Source of the DNA: Phycisphaerales bacterium Planc_01
GTDB taxonomy: Bacteria; Planctomycetota; Phycisphaerae; Sedimentisphaerales; Anaerobacaceae
Length of the DNA stretch: 64,000 nucleotides
Reading direction: 5' to 3'
Assembly (NCBI GenBank): GCA_001603075.1
Contig: LVBB01000128.1
Location: 62,001-126,000 of the forward strand
Shown here: piece after piece, positions 52,486 to 62,032 of the stretch
Numbering within the stretch: the first letter of the stretch is position 1
Layout: each line of letters opens with the position of its first letter
The notes under the pieces: generated by a model
The model's input: only the letters and a program-made list of their open reading frames with translations
Told to the model about the DNA's origin: nothing
Database searches by the model: none
Translations under genes and position numbers: made by a program

Positions 52486-52935
52486 CTACTCGCCCCGGAT
52501 CAGCTCGACGACCTCGCGTGCGTCCCTGGCCCCCGTCAGGGCCCGGCAGAACGCCTTCGACTGCACCAGCTTGACGATCTCGGCCAGGGCCTCGACGTGC
52601 GGGCCCGACTGGTTCGGCGGCGCCACCAACATGAAGAACAGCCGGGACGGCTGGCCGTCGATGGAGGCGAAATCGATCCCCTGCGGCGCGATCCCCAGCG
52701 CCAGCTTCAGCTTCGAGACCGCCGCGCTCTTGCCATGCGGCACCGCGATCCCGCTCTCCAGTCCGGTGCTCAGCTTCTCCTCGCGCTCCCGAATGGCCGT
52801 GAACACGGCGTCATAATCCTCGATTTCACCGGCATCTTTGAGTATCTGGACGAGTTCGCGCAGAACGCCCGCCTTGTCGGTCGAAACCAGGGGAATCCTG
52901 ACGATCTTCTCTTGCACCAAGTCAATAAACGCCAT
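52486..52935 (-). CDS. PTS IIA (fructose/nitrogen type) domain protein
   Basis: This is a 149-residue EIIA-fructose/Ntr-type domain. The phosphorylatable His is in GIAVPHGKSAAV, and FFMLVAPPNQSGPHVEALAE is a second conserved block. As a free-standing IIA near an ATPase and a stress protein rather than next to a sugar permease, a regulatory (PtsN-like) role is more likely than sugar uptake. The ATG at 52935 is chosen, and one at 52959 is possible. It is 51 bases downstream of the universal stress gene, on the V-ATPase strand. Confidence 0.88.
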   Translation of the reverse strand: MAFIDLVQEKIVRIPLVSTDKAGVLRELVQILKDAGEIEDYDAVFTAIREREEKLSTGLESGIAVPHGKSAAVSKLKLALGIAPQGIDFASIDGQPSRLFFMLVAPPNQSGPHVEALAEIVKLVQSKAFCRALTGARDAREVVELIRGE

Positions 52936-52986
52936 GCCCTGCTTCTCCTGAAATCCCATGTGGCTGCGCCACAGTCCTTCGCCGGG

Positions 52987-53472
52987 TCAGACCAGCGATT
53001 CGTACATTTGCCAGACCTTGTCTTCGTCTTTGGCGATCAGGACCGAACAGGGCGCCATGCGCATCGCCCGTTCGGTCTCGTCGTAGAACTCGTCGCGCCG
53101 GCTGCGGATTCGCGCCAGCTCGCCGATGACGAGAAGGTCCACTTCTTCCTCATTGATCAGATCGACGATTTCCTTGTGTACGCTGCCCCGACGACTCTGC
53201 GGAACGATGGTGACGCCCTTCTTGAGCGCCATCTCGTTGACGTAGTTCAGGTACCGCTGGGCGTCGGCTTCCATGTCGTGTTCGTATTCCATCTGCTCGT
53301 CCTGGAGGAAGATTCGCGCCTTGAGAAGGTCCTCCATGGCCTTGGTGTTCACCACGTACAAGGCGATGAGATCGGCCCGGTAGAAGGAAGCCAGGCAGAT
53401 GGCGTACTGGGCGGCCGTGATCGACGGCTCGGTCCCATCCACGTACACGAGGATCTTCTTCGGGGTACTCAC
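52987..53472 (-). CDS. Universal stress protein (UspA family)
   Basis: This is a 161-residue UspA domain. KKILVYVDGTEPSITAAQYA is the opening strand-helix, and VDLLVIGELARIRSR precedes the C-terminal APCSVLIAKDE strand. The ATP-binding GxxG..G pattern of many members is incomplete (GELARIRSRRDEFY), so nucleotide binding is doubtful. The start is GTG, overlapping the stop of the V-ATPase subunit D gene as GTGA (53469-53472). It therefore belongs to the V-ATPase transcript. Confidence 0.87.
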   Translation of the reverse strand: MSTPKKILVYVDGTEPSITAAQYAICLASFYRADLIALYVVNTKAMEDLLKARIFLQDEQMEYEHDMEADAQRYLNYVNEMALKKGVTIVPQSRRGSVHKEIVDLINEEEVDLLVIGELARIRSRRDEFYDETERAMRMAPCSVLIAKDEDKVWQMYESLV

Positions 53473-54122
53473 GATTGACCTCCATGGTCTTGTTGTGTCT
53501 TCTTGCGGTCAAGGTTCTCCTTGACCATTTTCATGAGCACGAACATGTCGCGTTCGTTCTCTTCGAGCCGGCTCTGGATGTAGTGGACCGTCTCCTGGAG
53601 ATCGGGAATGGCGATCTTTTCGAGCGCGTTGACCTTGCGGATCGTCTTTTTGACCTCGTGGGCCAGGCGCAGGACGGAAATCTTCAGCTCCGAGAGTTTG
53701 CCCAGCAGCGTGAGCACTTCCTTGAAGAACAACAACGCATTGTCGATCCAGAAGCTGTTGCCCATGAGGCTGTAGTAGGGCGCGCGTTCGGTGAACTGGG
53801 TTTCGATCACCGGCAGACTGACGCCCATGACCCGCCGGGAGCCGACGGTGATGCGCGTCGAGATGTTCGCGGCGCCCGTGAGGTACTGGACCTTGAGCTG
53901 GCCCATGTCGAGGATCGCCTCCTCGAGCGCCTCGTAGGCCTTGGCCAGGGCCTTGTCCACCCGGCTCTGAAAGTCCACCGTCTGGTCCACCAGGGCCAGC
54001 AATTCGATGATGAGGATGTTCCGCTTCTGGTCGAGCAGCTCGTACCCCTGGCGGGCGAAGGCCAGATCGCTTCGCAGCCGCAACAGGTTCGTCTTGGTCG
54101 GTGCGTAGGTCAGTTGTGCCAT
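53469..54122 (-). CDS. atpD: V/A-type ATP synthase subunit D
   Basis: This is a 217-residue subunit D, the central rotor stalk of V1. It opens with the family pattern YAPTKTNLLRLRSDLAFARQ GYELLDQKRNIL and forms two long coiled-coil helices (N- and C-terminal), the second with RLAHEVKKTIRKVNALEKIA. It is separated from the subunit B gene by a 165-base gap filled by an AT-rich inverted repeat, unlike the tight spacing elsewhere in the operon. Confidence 0.93.
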   Translation of the reverse strand: MAQLTYAPTKTNLLRLRSDLAFARQGYELLDQKRNILIIELLALVDQTVDFQSRVDKALAKAYEALEEAILDMGQLKVQYLTGAANISTRITVGSRRVMGVSLPVIETQFTERAPYYSLMGNSFWIDNALLFFKEVLTLLGKLSELKISVLRLAHEVKKTIRKVNALEKIAIPDLQETVHYIQSRLEENERDMFVLMKMVKENLDRKKTQQDHGGQS

Positions 54123-54130
54123 GACAATCC

Positions 54131-54266
54131 AGAATTCGAAATTCGAATATCGAAATCCGAAACAAGCACGAATGGCCAAAACCTCAGTATCCGCAACGGA
54201 ACTCCGCTTTCTATCATTTCCAGCATTTTGAATTCGTTTCGGATTTCGGATTTCGTGTTTCGGGTT
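54131..54266. repeat. AT-rich inverted-repeat element inside the V-ATPase operon
   Basis: This roughly 135-bp stretch is far lower in G+C than its surroundings and is made of TTCG/CGAA-rich words. CGAAATCCGAAAC (54151-54163) is the exact reverse complement of GTTTCGGATTTCG (54236-54248), and further imperfect pairing extends outward. It resembles the non-coding, MITE-like AT-rich palindromes found in many copies in planctomycete and related genomes. No coding sequence is in it. Confidence 0.7.
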
Positions 54267-54287
54267 TTCGCCTGGTGGCCTTGCCCA

Positions 54288-55688
54288 TCAGGCGCCGTAG
54301 TACTTCTCGATCTCCTCGTCGGTGACGCGGTGCAATTCCTCCACCGGCAGGGTGCGGAGCACCTCCCAGCCCAGGTCGAGGGTCTGCTCGATGCTGCGGT
54401 CCTCGTCCTTGCGCTGCGAGACGAACCGCTGCTCGAACTGCTTTCCGAATTCGAGGTAGTCGTGGTCGAGCGGCGTCAGTTCCTCCTCGCCGATGACCGA
54501 GGCGAGATTGCGGACGTCCTTGACGTAGCTGTAGGCCGCGAAGAGCTGGCTGGCCAGGTGCGGGTGATCCTCCCGCGTCATGCCCTGCCCGATGCCGTCC
54601 TTCATCAGACGGCTCAGCGAGGGCAGCCCGGCCACCGGCGGGTAGATCCCGCGCCCGTTCATGTCGCGCTCGAAGACGATCTGGCCCTCGGTGATGTAGC
54701 CGGTCAGGTCGGGCACCGGATGGCTGATGTCGTCGTTGGGCATCGTCAGGATCGGCAGCAGGGTGATCGACCCGGGCCGGCCCTTGATCATGCCCGAGCG
54801 TTCGTACAGCTCCGCCAGGTCCGAGTACAGGTAGCCGGGATAGCCTTTTCGAGAAGGAATCTCGCCCCGGATCGTGCTGATCTCACGCAGCGATTCGCAG
54901 TAGTTGGTCATGTCGGTCATGATGACCAGCACGTGCATGTCCTCGGTGAAGGCCAGGTGCTCGGCCAGCGTCAGCGCCGTCCTCGGCGTAATCAGTCGTT
55001 CGATCGATGGGTCGTCGGCCAGCGACAAGAACAGCGCCACGTTGTCGAGCACGCCGCTTTCCTCGAACGAGCGGACGAAGAACTGCGCCACGTCGTGCTT
55101 GACGCCCATCGCCGCGAACACCACCGCGAATTCCGTAGCGGTGCCGCGAATCTTGGCCTGCCGGGCGATCTGGGCGGCCAGCTCGTTGTGGGGCAGGCCG
55201 TTGCCCGAGAAGATCGGCAGTTTCTGCCCGCGGATCAGGGTGTTCATGCCGTCGATGACGGAGATGCCCGTCTGCACGAAGTCGCGCGGATACTGGCGGG
55301 CCGTCGGGTTGATGGCCATGCCGTTGATGTCGCGTTCGACGTCGCCTCGCTGCGGCGGGCCGCCGTCGATGGGCCGGCCCAGACCGTCGAAGACCCGCCC
55401 GAGCATCTCACGCGACACCGAGAGGGTCAGCGGCTCGCCCGAGAAGCGGACGCGCGTCCCCGGCAACGTCAGGCCCGAGGTGCCCTCGAACACCTGCGCC
55501 ACCACGGCGGTCGTCGACGATTCCAGGACGATGCCCAGACGCACGTGTCCGTTCTTGTCGACGCATTCGAGCAGTTCGCGGTAGCCCACCGGATGGGTCT
55601 TGCGGACGAAGATGAGCGGGCCGTCGATCTTGTCGACGCCGATGTACTCGCGGCCGGACAGAAGGCGGCTGTTCTTTGCGTCAGGCAT
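54288..55688 (-). CDS. atpB: V/A-type ATP synthase subunit B
   Basis: This is a 466-residue non-catalytic B subunit of the V1 hexamer. It lacks a full P-loop and has the regulatory-type nucleotide region, as expected. Landmarks: [69 protein letters not shown] and [20 protein letters not shown]. The ATG at 55688 overlaps the subunit A stop by 8 bases. It closes the tightly packed part of the operon. Confidence 0.95.
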   Translation of the reverse strand: MPDAKNSRLLSGREYIGVDKIDGPLIFVRKTHPVGYRELLECVDKNGHVRLGIVLESSTTAVVAQVFEGTSGLTLPGTRVRFSGEPLTLSVSREMLGRVFDGLGRPIDGGPPQRGDVERDINGMAINPTARQYPRDFVQTGISVIDGMNTLIRGQKLPIFSGNGLPHNELAAQIARQAKIRGTATEFAVVFAAMGVKHDVAQFFVRSFEESGVLDNVALFLSLADDPSIERLITPRTALTLAEHLAFTEDMHVLVIMTDMTNYCESLREISTIRGEIPSRKGYPGYLYSDLAELYERSGMIKGRPGSITLLPILTMPNDDISHPVPDLTGYITEGQIVFERDMNGRGIYPPVAGLPSLSRLMKDGIGQGMTREDHPHLASQLFAAYSYVKDVRNLASVIGEEELTPLDHDYLEFGKQFEQRFVSQRKDEDRSIEQTLDLGWEVLRTLPVEELHRVTDEEIEKYYGA

Positions 55689-57459
55689 GCAGGGCCTCCA
55701 CTTGATCCATCGCACGCTCCAGGCGCGCCTCGATCTTGTCCAGCCCGGACAGATCGTCGTTCGGGACCGAGAATTTCATTTTCACGATGTCCTGATAGAC
55801 CTTCATCTTCTTGAGTTTCATCAGCGTCGCGCCGCTCTTGATCGCCTCGGACCCGCGCCGCCAGTACGTGGCGATGATGTGCATCATCTTGGCCTGCTTC
55901 TGCACGGTCGAATAGGCGTCGATCTTGTCGAAGGCGTTCTGCTGGAGAAACGCGTTCTTGAACAGGGTGCAGACCTCCAGGATGAAGCGCTGCGTGTCGG
56001 GCAATGCGTCGGGACCGACCAGCTTGACCACCTGCTGGAGGCGGATCTCCCGGTGCAGCAGCTCCATGATCTCGGTGCGGTCGGCGAACCACTGCGGGCC
56101 GACTTCCTGCTCCCACCAGGCGGTCATGCTGCTGAGGTATTCGCTGTAGCTGTCGAGCCAGGAGATCGCCGGATAGTGGCGGGCGTTGGCCAGGTTTCGG
56201 TCGAGCGCCCAGAAGCAGCGGATGAACCGCTTGGTATGCTGGGTCACCGGCTCGGAGAAGTCGCCGCCGGGCGGCGAGACCGCGCCGATGATGCTCACCG
56301 ATCCGTTCTGGCCGCACAGCGCTTCCATCGAGCCGGCCCGCTCGTAGAACTCCGCGATCTTGGTCGGCAGATAGGCGGGGAAGCCTTCTTCGGCCGGCAT
56401 CTCCTCCATCCGCCCCGACAGCTCCCGCAGGGCCTCGGCCCACCGCGACGTCGAGTCGGCCATGATCGCCACGTGGCAGCCCTGGTCGCGGAAGTACTCG
56501 GCGATCGTGATGCCCGTATAGATGCTGGCCTCACGCGCCGAGACGGGCATGTTCGACGTGTTGGCGATCAGGATCGTCCGCTCCATCAGCGACCGGCCCG
56601 TGCGCGGGTCGATCAGGCTGGGGAATTCCGCCAGGACGTCGGTGATCTCGTTGCCGCGCTCGCCGCAGCCGATGTAGACGATCAGGTCCGCGTCGCACCA
56701 CTTGGCGACCGCCTGCTGCGTCATGGTCTTGCCCGTGCCGAATCCGCCCGGGATCGAGACGGTCCCCCCTTTGGCCACCGGAAACAGCGCGTCGATCACC
56801 CGCTGGCCTGTGATCAGCGGGATCTCCAGGGGCAGACGCCGGCGCGTCGGCCGCTGGACGCGGATCGGCCAGCGGTGCATCAGTTGCAGCTCTTTGCTCT
56901 TCGATTCGTTGATCTTCAGCACCCCGATCGGCTCATCGACCGTGTAGTCGCCTTCCGCGACGATCGATTCGAGCACGCCCTCGTCGCCCGGCGGCACGAG
57001 GATCTTGTGCTGGAGGTTCTCCGTCTCCTGCACGGTCCCGAGGACGGCCCCGCCCGAGACGGTATCGCCCGCCCTGGCGGTCGGCACGAAATGCCATCGC
57101 TTCTGCCGATCCAGCGACGGGACCGAGATGCCCCGTTGGATATAGATGTCCGAGATCGCGCGAATCGCTTCCAGCGGCCGCTGGATCCCGTCGTAGATCG
57201 TCCCGATCATGCCCGGGCCCAGTTCGACCGACAGCGGCATGCCCGCCCCGTAGACCGGGTCGTGCGGCGCGATGCCCGTCGTGTCTTCGTAGACCTGGAT
57301 TACGGCGCTGTCCTTTTCGAGCTTGATCAGCTCGCCGATGAGGTTCTCTTCGCCGACGCGGACCAGTTCGAACATCTCCGCATCGGTGATGCCCATCACC
57401 TCGATGACGGGGCCGTTGACCCGCTTGATCCGTCCTATTATTCTGTCAATCATAGTCAC
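55681..57459 (-). CDS. atpA: V/A-type ATP synthase catalytic subunit A
   Basis: This is a 592-residue catalytic subunit. The P-loop GGFGTGKTM is at about 233-241, and the non-homologous region typical of A subunits (about 115-190) precedes it. Further family blocks: [36 protein letters not shown] and [16 protein letters not shown]. The start is GTG at 57459, overlapping the subunit E stop as GTGA. An ATG at 57453 would shorten it by two residues and is equally possible. Confidence 0.96.
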   Translation of the reverse strand: MTMIDRIIGRIKRVNGPVIEVMGITDAEMFELVRVGEENLIGELIKLEKDSAVIQVYEDTTGIAPHDPVYGAGMPLSVELGPGMIGTIYDGIQRPLEAIRAISDIYIQRGISVPSLDRQKRWHFVPTARAGDTVSGGAVLGTVQETENLQHKILVPPGDEGVLESIVAEGDYTVDEPIGVLKINESKSKELQLMHRWPIRVQRPTRRRLPLEIPLITGQRVIDALFPVAKGGTVSIPGGFGTGKTMTQQAVAKWCDADLIVYIGCGERGNEITDVLAEFPSLIDPRTGRSLMERTILIANTSNMPVSAREASIYTGITIAEYFRDQGCHVAIMADSTSRWAEALRELSGRMEEMPAEEGFPAYLPTKIAEFYERAGSMEALCGQNGSVSIIGAVSPPGGDFSEPVTQHTKRFIRCFWALDRNLANARHYPAISWLDSYSEYLSSMTAWWEQEVGPQWFADRTEIMELLHREIRLQQVVKLVGPDALPDTQRFILEVCTLFKNAFLQQNAFDKIDAYSTVQKQAKMMHIIATYWRRGSEAIKSGATLMKLKKMKVYQDIVKMKFSVPNDDLSGLDKIEARLERAMDQVEALHA

Positions 57460-58103
57460 TCTTCTCGATCGCCGGCGAACAGCCGATCGTACACTTGCTT
57501 CTGTATCTGGCGCTGCTTTCGCAGCATTCTCGTTCGGACCTGGTTGTTGAAGGCCATGCGTCCGTCCATGGTCGTCAGGACGACGCCCTGGCCCTTCAGG
57601 GGCGGCTCGTTCGACAGCGTCAGGGTCACCTGCCTTCCCGCCCGCGCCCGGACCCGCTCGCCGACGCGTTCGAGCATCGCCGCATCGATCAGGGCCCGCT
57701 CGCGCGGCGAGGCGTTGACCTGGGCGGCGTCCGCTTCGAGTCCGATCGCCGCCTCGACGATCCAGTTCGTCAGCGTCGTCGCGTAGCCCGGCTCGTCGAT
57801 CCGCGAGGCGAACCGCTGCTCGGCCTGATCCAGGATCTGGTGCAGCAGGGCGTCGCGCATCTGGAGGCTACGGCGCTTGATCTCGAGCTCCACGTCCGAG
57901 ACGGCCTTGCGACGGATCGACTCGGTCTGGACGGCGGCCTTGTCGCGGGCCTCCGTCAGGATCGACTCGATCTTCTGGCGGGCGTACTGCCGCTTCTCGT
58001 CGGCCTGCGCCCGGGCCTCCGTCAGGAGTCTCTGCTCTTCGGCGCGGGCATCCGCTTCGATGCCGGAAATCAGGGCCGAGATCCCTTGCTCAACTGGCTC
58101 CAT
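57456..58103 (-). CDS. atpE: V/A-type ATP synthase subunit E
   Basis: This is a 215-residue peripheral-stalk subunit E. The N-terminal half is a long charged helix (EEQRLLTEARAQADEKRQYA), which pairs with the G/H subunit as a stator coiled coil. The C-terminal globular head contains KGQGVVLTTMDGRMAFNNQV. It lies 69 bases after the subunit F gene and overlaps subunit A by 4 bases. Confidence 0.9.
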   Translation of the reverse strand: MEPVEQGISALISGIEADARAEEQRLLTEARAQADEKRQYARQKIESILTEARDKAAVQTESIRRKAVSDVELEIKRRSLQMRDALLHQILDQAEQRFASRIDEPGYATTLTNWIVEAAIGLEADAAQVNASPRERALIDAAMLERVGERVRARAGRQVTLTLSNEPPLKGQGVVLTTMDGRMAFNNQVRTRMLRKQRQIQKQVYDRLFAGDREE

Positions 58104-58172
58104 AGATATCGTTCCCTGCGAGAAACCGGCCGTTCGCCCGATTCCCGCGACGGATGGATCGGGTCGCAGCGA

Positions 58173-58478
58173 CTACAGCTTCAACCCGATCGCGGTATTG
58201 ACCATTTCTTTGATCCCGGGCCGATCCGGCAGCGAACCGTGGCGGTCGGGAATCTCCACGATCAGCGGAAAGCTCTCGGTGAACACGTACCGGTCCACCG
58301 TCGAGCGCATCATGTCCGCCACGCGCTCGGTCACGATCACGATGCCCGTCTCCTTGTCGCCAAGGAGTTCTGCGAACGCCCGCTGCGCCTCCTCGGCGTT
58401 CCGGGCCACTTTGCCCGCCACGCCGACGATCGCAAACCCCAGCACGGTGTCTTCGTCGCCGATGATCGAGTATTTCAT
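58173..58478 (-). CDS. atpF: V/A-type ATP synthase subunit F
   Basis: This is a 101-residue subunit F, the small Rossmann-like protein bound to the central stalk. It begins MKYSIIGDEDTVLGFAIVGV and has GIVIVTERVADMMRS and PLIVEIPDRHG. It is separated by 7 bases from the rotor subunit K gene. Confidence 0.9.
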   Translation of the reverse strand: MKYSIIGDEDTVLGFAIVGVAGKVARNAEEAQRAFAELLGDKETGIVIVTERVADMMRSTVDRYVFTESFPLIVEIPDRHGSLPDRPGIKEMVNTAIGLKL

Positions 58479-58485
58479 GGGACCG

Positions 58486-58866
58486 CTACAGCTTGCCCAG
58501 AATCATCAGGGCGGTGATGAAGCCGAACACCACGATGCCCTCGGCCAGCGCCACGAAGATGAGGGCCTGCCCGGCGATCTGCGGCTTCTCGGCCACTGCG
58601 CCCATGGCGGCGGCGCCGACGTGAGAGATCGCAAACCCGGCGCCGATGGCGCCGAGCCCGAAGGCGGCGGCCGCGGCGATCAGCCCGAACTTCATGACGC
58701 CGGCCGCTTCCGGGGTCTTGTCGGGCTGCACCGTCGGCGCCTCTTCGCTGGCGTGCGCGGCCAGGGCGTTGGAGCAGAACAGCGTCCCGACGATCGCCAG
58801 GATCGTCAGCAGCGCCACAACGCTTTGCGTGATGGTCGTTTTCAGTCTTCGTGCCGGTTCATCCAT
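58486..58866 (-). CDS. atpK: V/A-type ATP synthase rotor subunit K (c-type)
   Basis: This is a 126-residue proteolipid. The functional part is a single hairpin of two membrane helices (about 58-84 and 99-122) with GLGAIGAGFAISHVGAAAMG, the loop EKPQ and the ion-binding Glu in LIFVALAEGIVVFGF. That is the F-type c-subunit plan rather than the duplicated four-helix V-type. A third hydrophobic stretch at about 12-37 followed by a polar spacer looks like a cleavable signal or an extra helix. The ATG at 58866 has AAAGGAT 8 bases upstream. An ATG at 58890 lacks such a site. Confidence 0.87.
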   Translation of the reverse strand: MDEPARRLKTTITQSVVALLTILAIVGTLFCSNALAAHASEEAPTVQPDKTPEAAGVMKFGLIAAAAAFGLGAIGAGFAISHVGAAAMGAVAEKPQIAGQALIFVALAEGIVVFGFITALMILGKL

Positions 58867-58949
58867 TGCGTGTGATCCTTTCTTGTCCATTGCGACAGTT
58901 TGATTGGAACGGCCGCACCCTGAAATGCGGCGTTGCGTTTTCCCCACGA

Positions 58950-60968
58950 TTACGGTTCGCTGCGCAGCGAGACCGGGCAATACAGCCGGCCGGTCCCGTG
59001 GAAGAACTTGGTGAAAAACTCATAATAGTTGAGCCTCAAGGCCTGAATCGCCGCCGAAAGACCCTCCAGCCCGATCACCAGGACGTTGCCCACCAGCAGG
59101 ATCAGCACCGAGCCGAGGCCCGAGGTCATCTCCGCCAGCGTGAAGAACGACATCATCAGGCACACGTGCGCGATGCCCAGCCCGGCGACCCGCATGAACG
59201 ACAGCGTGTTGGACAGATACCCGCTGAAGATCTCCAGCAGCTCCACGATCCACTGCATCAGGAAGGTCAGCACCAGGAAGATCGGATTGGGACCGTTCTC
59301 GGCGTGTCCTTTCGCATGGGCGATGTGGTGGTACGGCTCCTTGATCAGCAGCAGCAGGGCCGGCAGCCCGACCAGCAGGAACAGCGCGCCGCCGGAGGGG
59401 AACTCCTTGTATCCGTGATGCACCATGTACGAGGCGACGTACACCCCGCCGGCATAGATCCAGCCGCCCAGAAGCCCGCCCTTGTCGAAGACGAGCTCCG
59501 CCCATCGGCCGGTCCGGATCAGATTGACCCAGTTGAACAGCAGGCCCATCGCGATGACCGCGATGCCGAAGTAGATCGTGATCGACAGGATGTCGTAGAC
59601 GTCGCGGACGACCGACCGCGTCTGGGCGTGTCCGGCGACGATCCCGTGGAAGTCGAACCAGAGCGGCCGGACCAGGGCCAGACCGAAGTACGAGCCGAAC
59701 AGCACGCCGAAGACGATGGCCGAAACCCCGCACCAGGAGATGAGCCACAAGAGGTTGTGTGTGCCGCGCTTCGCTTCGTTGTCGCGCGTCAGACGCGCGC
59801 CGAGAAGGCCGGCCGCCGCCAGCACCAGACCCTGGCCGGCGTCGGCGAACATCAGGCCGAACATGATCAGGTACAGCGGCATCACGAACGGCGTCGGGTC
59901 GATCGTCCCGTATTGCGGGATGCCGAAGTTGCTCACCAGCATCTGGAACGGAGCGAGCACCTTGGGATTGTTGAACTGAACCGGCACTTCGGCCGCCGCC
60001 TCGCGGCCGTCCGCCTCGTGCCATTCGAGATAGCAGCGGCCCTCGGTGGCCTCGTGAATCTTGGCGCTGAGCCGCTCCTTCGTGGCGCTGGCCAGCCAGC
60101 CGGCGAACAGGACCGTCCGCGACGAGGTCTCGAAACTCGACTGGATTCGGGCGCACAGTTCCTGGATTCGCAGCTTGACCCATACCTCCTTGAGGTGCGG
60201 CTCTTCCTGGCGGATCAACGTCGTGACCCGCTCCTGGAGCTGCTTCTGCTCCTCGGTGAGGCGCTGGAGCTTCTCCGTCAGTTCCTTGGCCAGGTCCTTC
60301 CGCGCCGAGAGCAGCTCGCTGGGCAGATCGACCCGGGACCAGTCGGCGCCGGCGAGGATCCGCTCGATCTGCTCCTGGTCGCGTTTCATCGACAGCAGCA
60401 GGTAGTGGACGCTGCCGTCCTGTCGGCCCAGAGCCACGTGCAGCGCCGGCAGATCCTTGAGCATCTCCTCGAACCGCTTGACGCCGGAAGCCGGGATGCG
60501 ACCGGTTTGCATGGCCAGCATCGACTGCCGACCCGGCGTCTGGAGGCCGCCCAGTTCGACCCCATACAGGTCGATCTGACGACGGATGTCTTCGAGTTTC
60601 AGGATCTCCTGCTGGAGCGACCGCTGCCGCTCGCGGATGCTGTCGCGCTCCCCGTCGAGTTTGTCGAGAAGCTCCGCTTCCTTGTCGAGGCGGACCGTCA
60701 CCCGATTTTTCAGGTCGGTCTCCGTCGGTGGCGTCGGAATGGTGCCGATCGTGTGCAGCACCCCCTCGATCCGTTTCCTCAGGTCGCTCAGTTCGGCCAG
60801 AGACGCCTCCGGCGGGCCCTCCAACGGGCGGTCCGGACGCGCAATGTCGAATTCCGAAGTGCTGATGAACTGCATCACCCCCTCGCGAAGAAGGGCCTCC
60901 GTGACCCGCTCCCTGTCCCTTCGCAGCACCACGGCGAACAGTTGTGTCATCTGCGTCGTGAGAATCAT
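58950..60968 (-). CDS. atpI: V/A-type ATP synthase subunit I (a-type)
   Basis: This is a 672-residue stator subunit. The N-terminal half (about 1-370) is the hairpin-like cytoplasmic arm with coiled coils (LTEKLQRLTEEQKQLQERVT). The C-terminal half carries about eight membrane helices. The essential Arg is seen in SNTLSFMRVAGLGIAHVCLM. FGLMFADAGQGLVLAAAGLL is the first typical membrane block. It forms the ion half-channels against the K ring. The ATG overlaps the subunit C stop as ATGA. Confidence 0.94.
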   Translation of the reverse strand: MILTTQMTQLFAVVLRRDRERVTEALLREGVMQFISTSEFDIARPDRPLEGPPEASLAELSDLRKRIEGVLHTIGTIPTPPTETDLKNRVTVRLDKEAELLDKLDGERDSIRERQRSLQQEILKLEDIRRQIDLYGVELGGLQTPGRQSMLAMQTGRIPASGVKRFEEMLKDLPALHVALGRQDGSVHYLLLSMKRDQEQIERILAGADWSRVDLPSELLSARKDLAKELTEKLQRLTEEQKQLQERVTTLIRQEEPHLKEVWVKLRIQELCARIQSSFETSSRTVLFAGWLASATKERLSAKIHEATEGRCYLEWHEADGREAAAEVPVQFNNPKVLAPFQMLVSNFGIPQYGTIDPTPFVMPLYLIMFGLMFADAGQGLVLAAAGLLGARLTRDNEAKRGTHNLLWLISWCGVSAIVFGVLFGSYFGLALVRPLWFDFHGIVAGHAQTRSVVRDVYDILSITIYFGIAVIAMGLLFNWVNLIRTGRWAELVFDKGGLLGGWIYAGGVYVASYMVHHGYKEFPSGGALFLLVGLPALLLLIKEPYHHIAHAKGHAENGPNPIFLVLTFLMQWIVELLEIFSGYLSNTLSFMRVAGLGIAHVCLMMSFFTLAEMTSGLGSVLILLVGNVLVIGLEGLSAAIQALRLNYYEFFTKFFHGTGRLYCPVSLRSEP

Positions 60969-62032
60969 AGCATGCTTTCAATGCCTTCCAGCGATCGGCC
61001 CAGGTGTTTGGCGTTCAGGATCGTGCGCACCTTCTTCAGTTCGTCCGACTTCAGGAGGAAGTAGGCCAGGATGATGCCGACGGTGAACGGGTATCCGGCC
61101 AGGATGCGCTGGACCTCCTGCCGGCGAATCTCTTCCAGGATGCGGCGGATCAGGATCAGACGCGACGTGCTGTCCGACGCCTGCGACGCCAGAAGCGCCG
61201 AAAGCCCCGGATACGCGCCCACCACGAAGTTCTGCAGCACCGAGGCGACGTTCTGCGCCTGGTACAGCTCCTCGATCGTGCCCCGTTTGAGGTGAAACCC
61301 CCCCGGGATCAACGCCGCCAGGACCGCTTCGAGCGGCAGGTCGTAGAACCGCTGGAAACGAATGATCCAACTGATGTTCAGCAGGTCGATCTCGACGCCG
61401 ATCAGGCGGATCGCGATCTCGCGGTCCTCCCGGTTCAGCTCCTCGATCGCCGCGCGGAGCTGGCCATAATAATGATGATCGAACCCCACCTCCATCCGGA
61501 ACAGCGAACTCTCCGCCTCGACGACCGGGCCGTATTTCTCCACGATGGTGCGGTAGGGCGTCCCGCGGCAGACCCCGGCGATCTCCTCGAAGCTCTGCGC
61601 GTTGACGATCAGGTCCATCGGAAGCGCGTGGACGATGGGCTCGTACAGGATGTAATGCGCCGCCGACTCATCGGTGCGACCTCGCACCTTGCGATCGAAA
61701 TAGATCCGGATGGCGTTCTTGACGTTGTCGATTTCGAACTGCGACAGGAGCACATCGACCAGGCGGATCGAGCTTTCGTGGAGGTACCGCCGGATGTTCC
61801 GATACAGCTCGATCTCGCTCTTGAGCAGTTCCAGCTCCGCCAGTCGCAGGTCGCCGCTGGTGTTGTAGACCCCTTCGAGATGGGCGAACGGCGTCTCCCG
61901 AAGAAGGGCCAGGGCCGCATCCACCGATCCGGCCTGGGCCAGTTGCCGAAACACCTCGTCCGGAAGGATCTTGCTGATCCGCGCCCGGAGCTTGGCGTTG
62001 ATGAACGAGTATTTGGTCAGTGCTCCGGCCAT
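60965..62032 (-). CDS. atpC: V/A-type ATP synthase subunit C (d-type)
   Basis: This is a 355-residue all-helical socket subunit joining the central stalk to the membrane rotor. Family features: YSFINAKLRARISKILPDEV, LDVLLSQFEIDNVKNAIRIY-like central block and the repeated three-helix bundles through ILAYFLLKSDELKKVRTILN. The ATG at 62032 is inside the end of the G/H-type gene (16-base overlap). An ATG at 62077 lies deeper in that gene and is unlikely. Overlaps subunit I by 4 bases. Confidence 0.91.
   Translation of the reverse strand: MAGALTKYSFINAKLRARISKILPDEVFRQLAQAGSVDAALALLRETPFAHLEGVYNTSGDLRLAELELLKSEIELYRNIRRYLHESSIRLVDVLLSQFEIDNVKNAIRIYFDRKVRGRTDESAAHYILYEPIVHALPMDLIVNAQSFEEIAGVCRGTPYRTIVEKYGPVVEAESSLFRMEVGFDHHYYGQLRAAIEELNREDREIAIRLIGVEIDLLNISWIIRFQRFYDLPLEAVLAALIPGGFHLKRGTIEELYQAQNVASVLQNFVVGAYPGLSALLASQASDSTSRLILIRRILEEIRRQEVQRILAGYPFTVGIILAYFLLKSDELKKVRTILNAKHLGRSLEGIESML

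Noticed and set aside
59020-60981. 653-codon minus-strand frame inside subunit I
   Set aside because: Second frame of the same gene, Arg/Gly/Pro-rich and without motifs.
58851-61064. 737-codon open frame on the plus strand opposite V-ATPase subunit I
   Set aside because: Low-complexity Gln/Arg/His translation with no recognisable fold; the minus strand carries the conserved subunit I.
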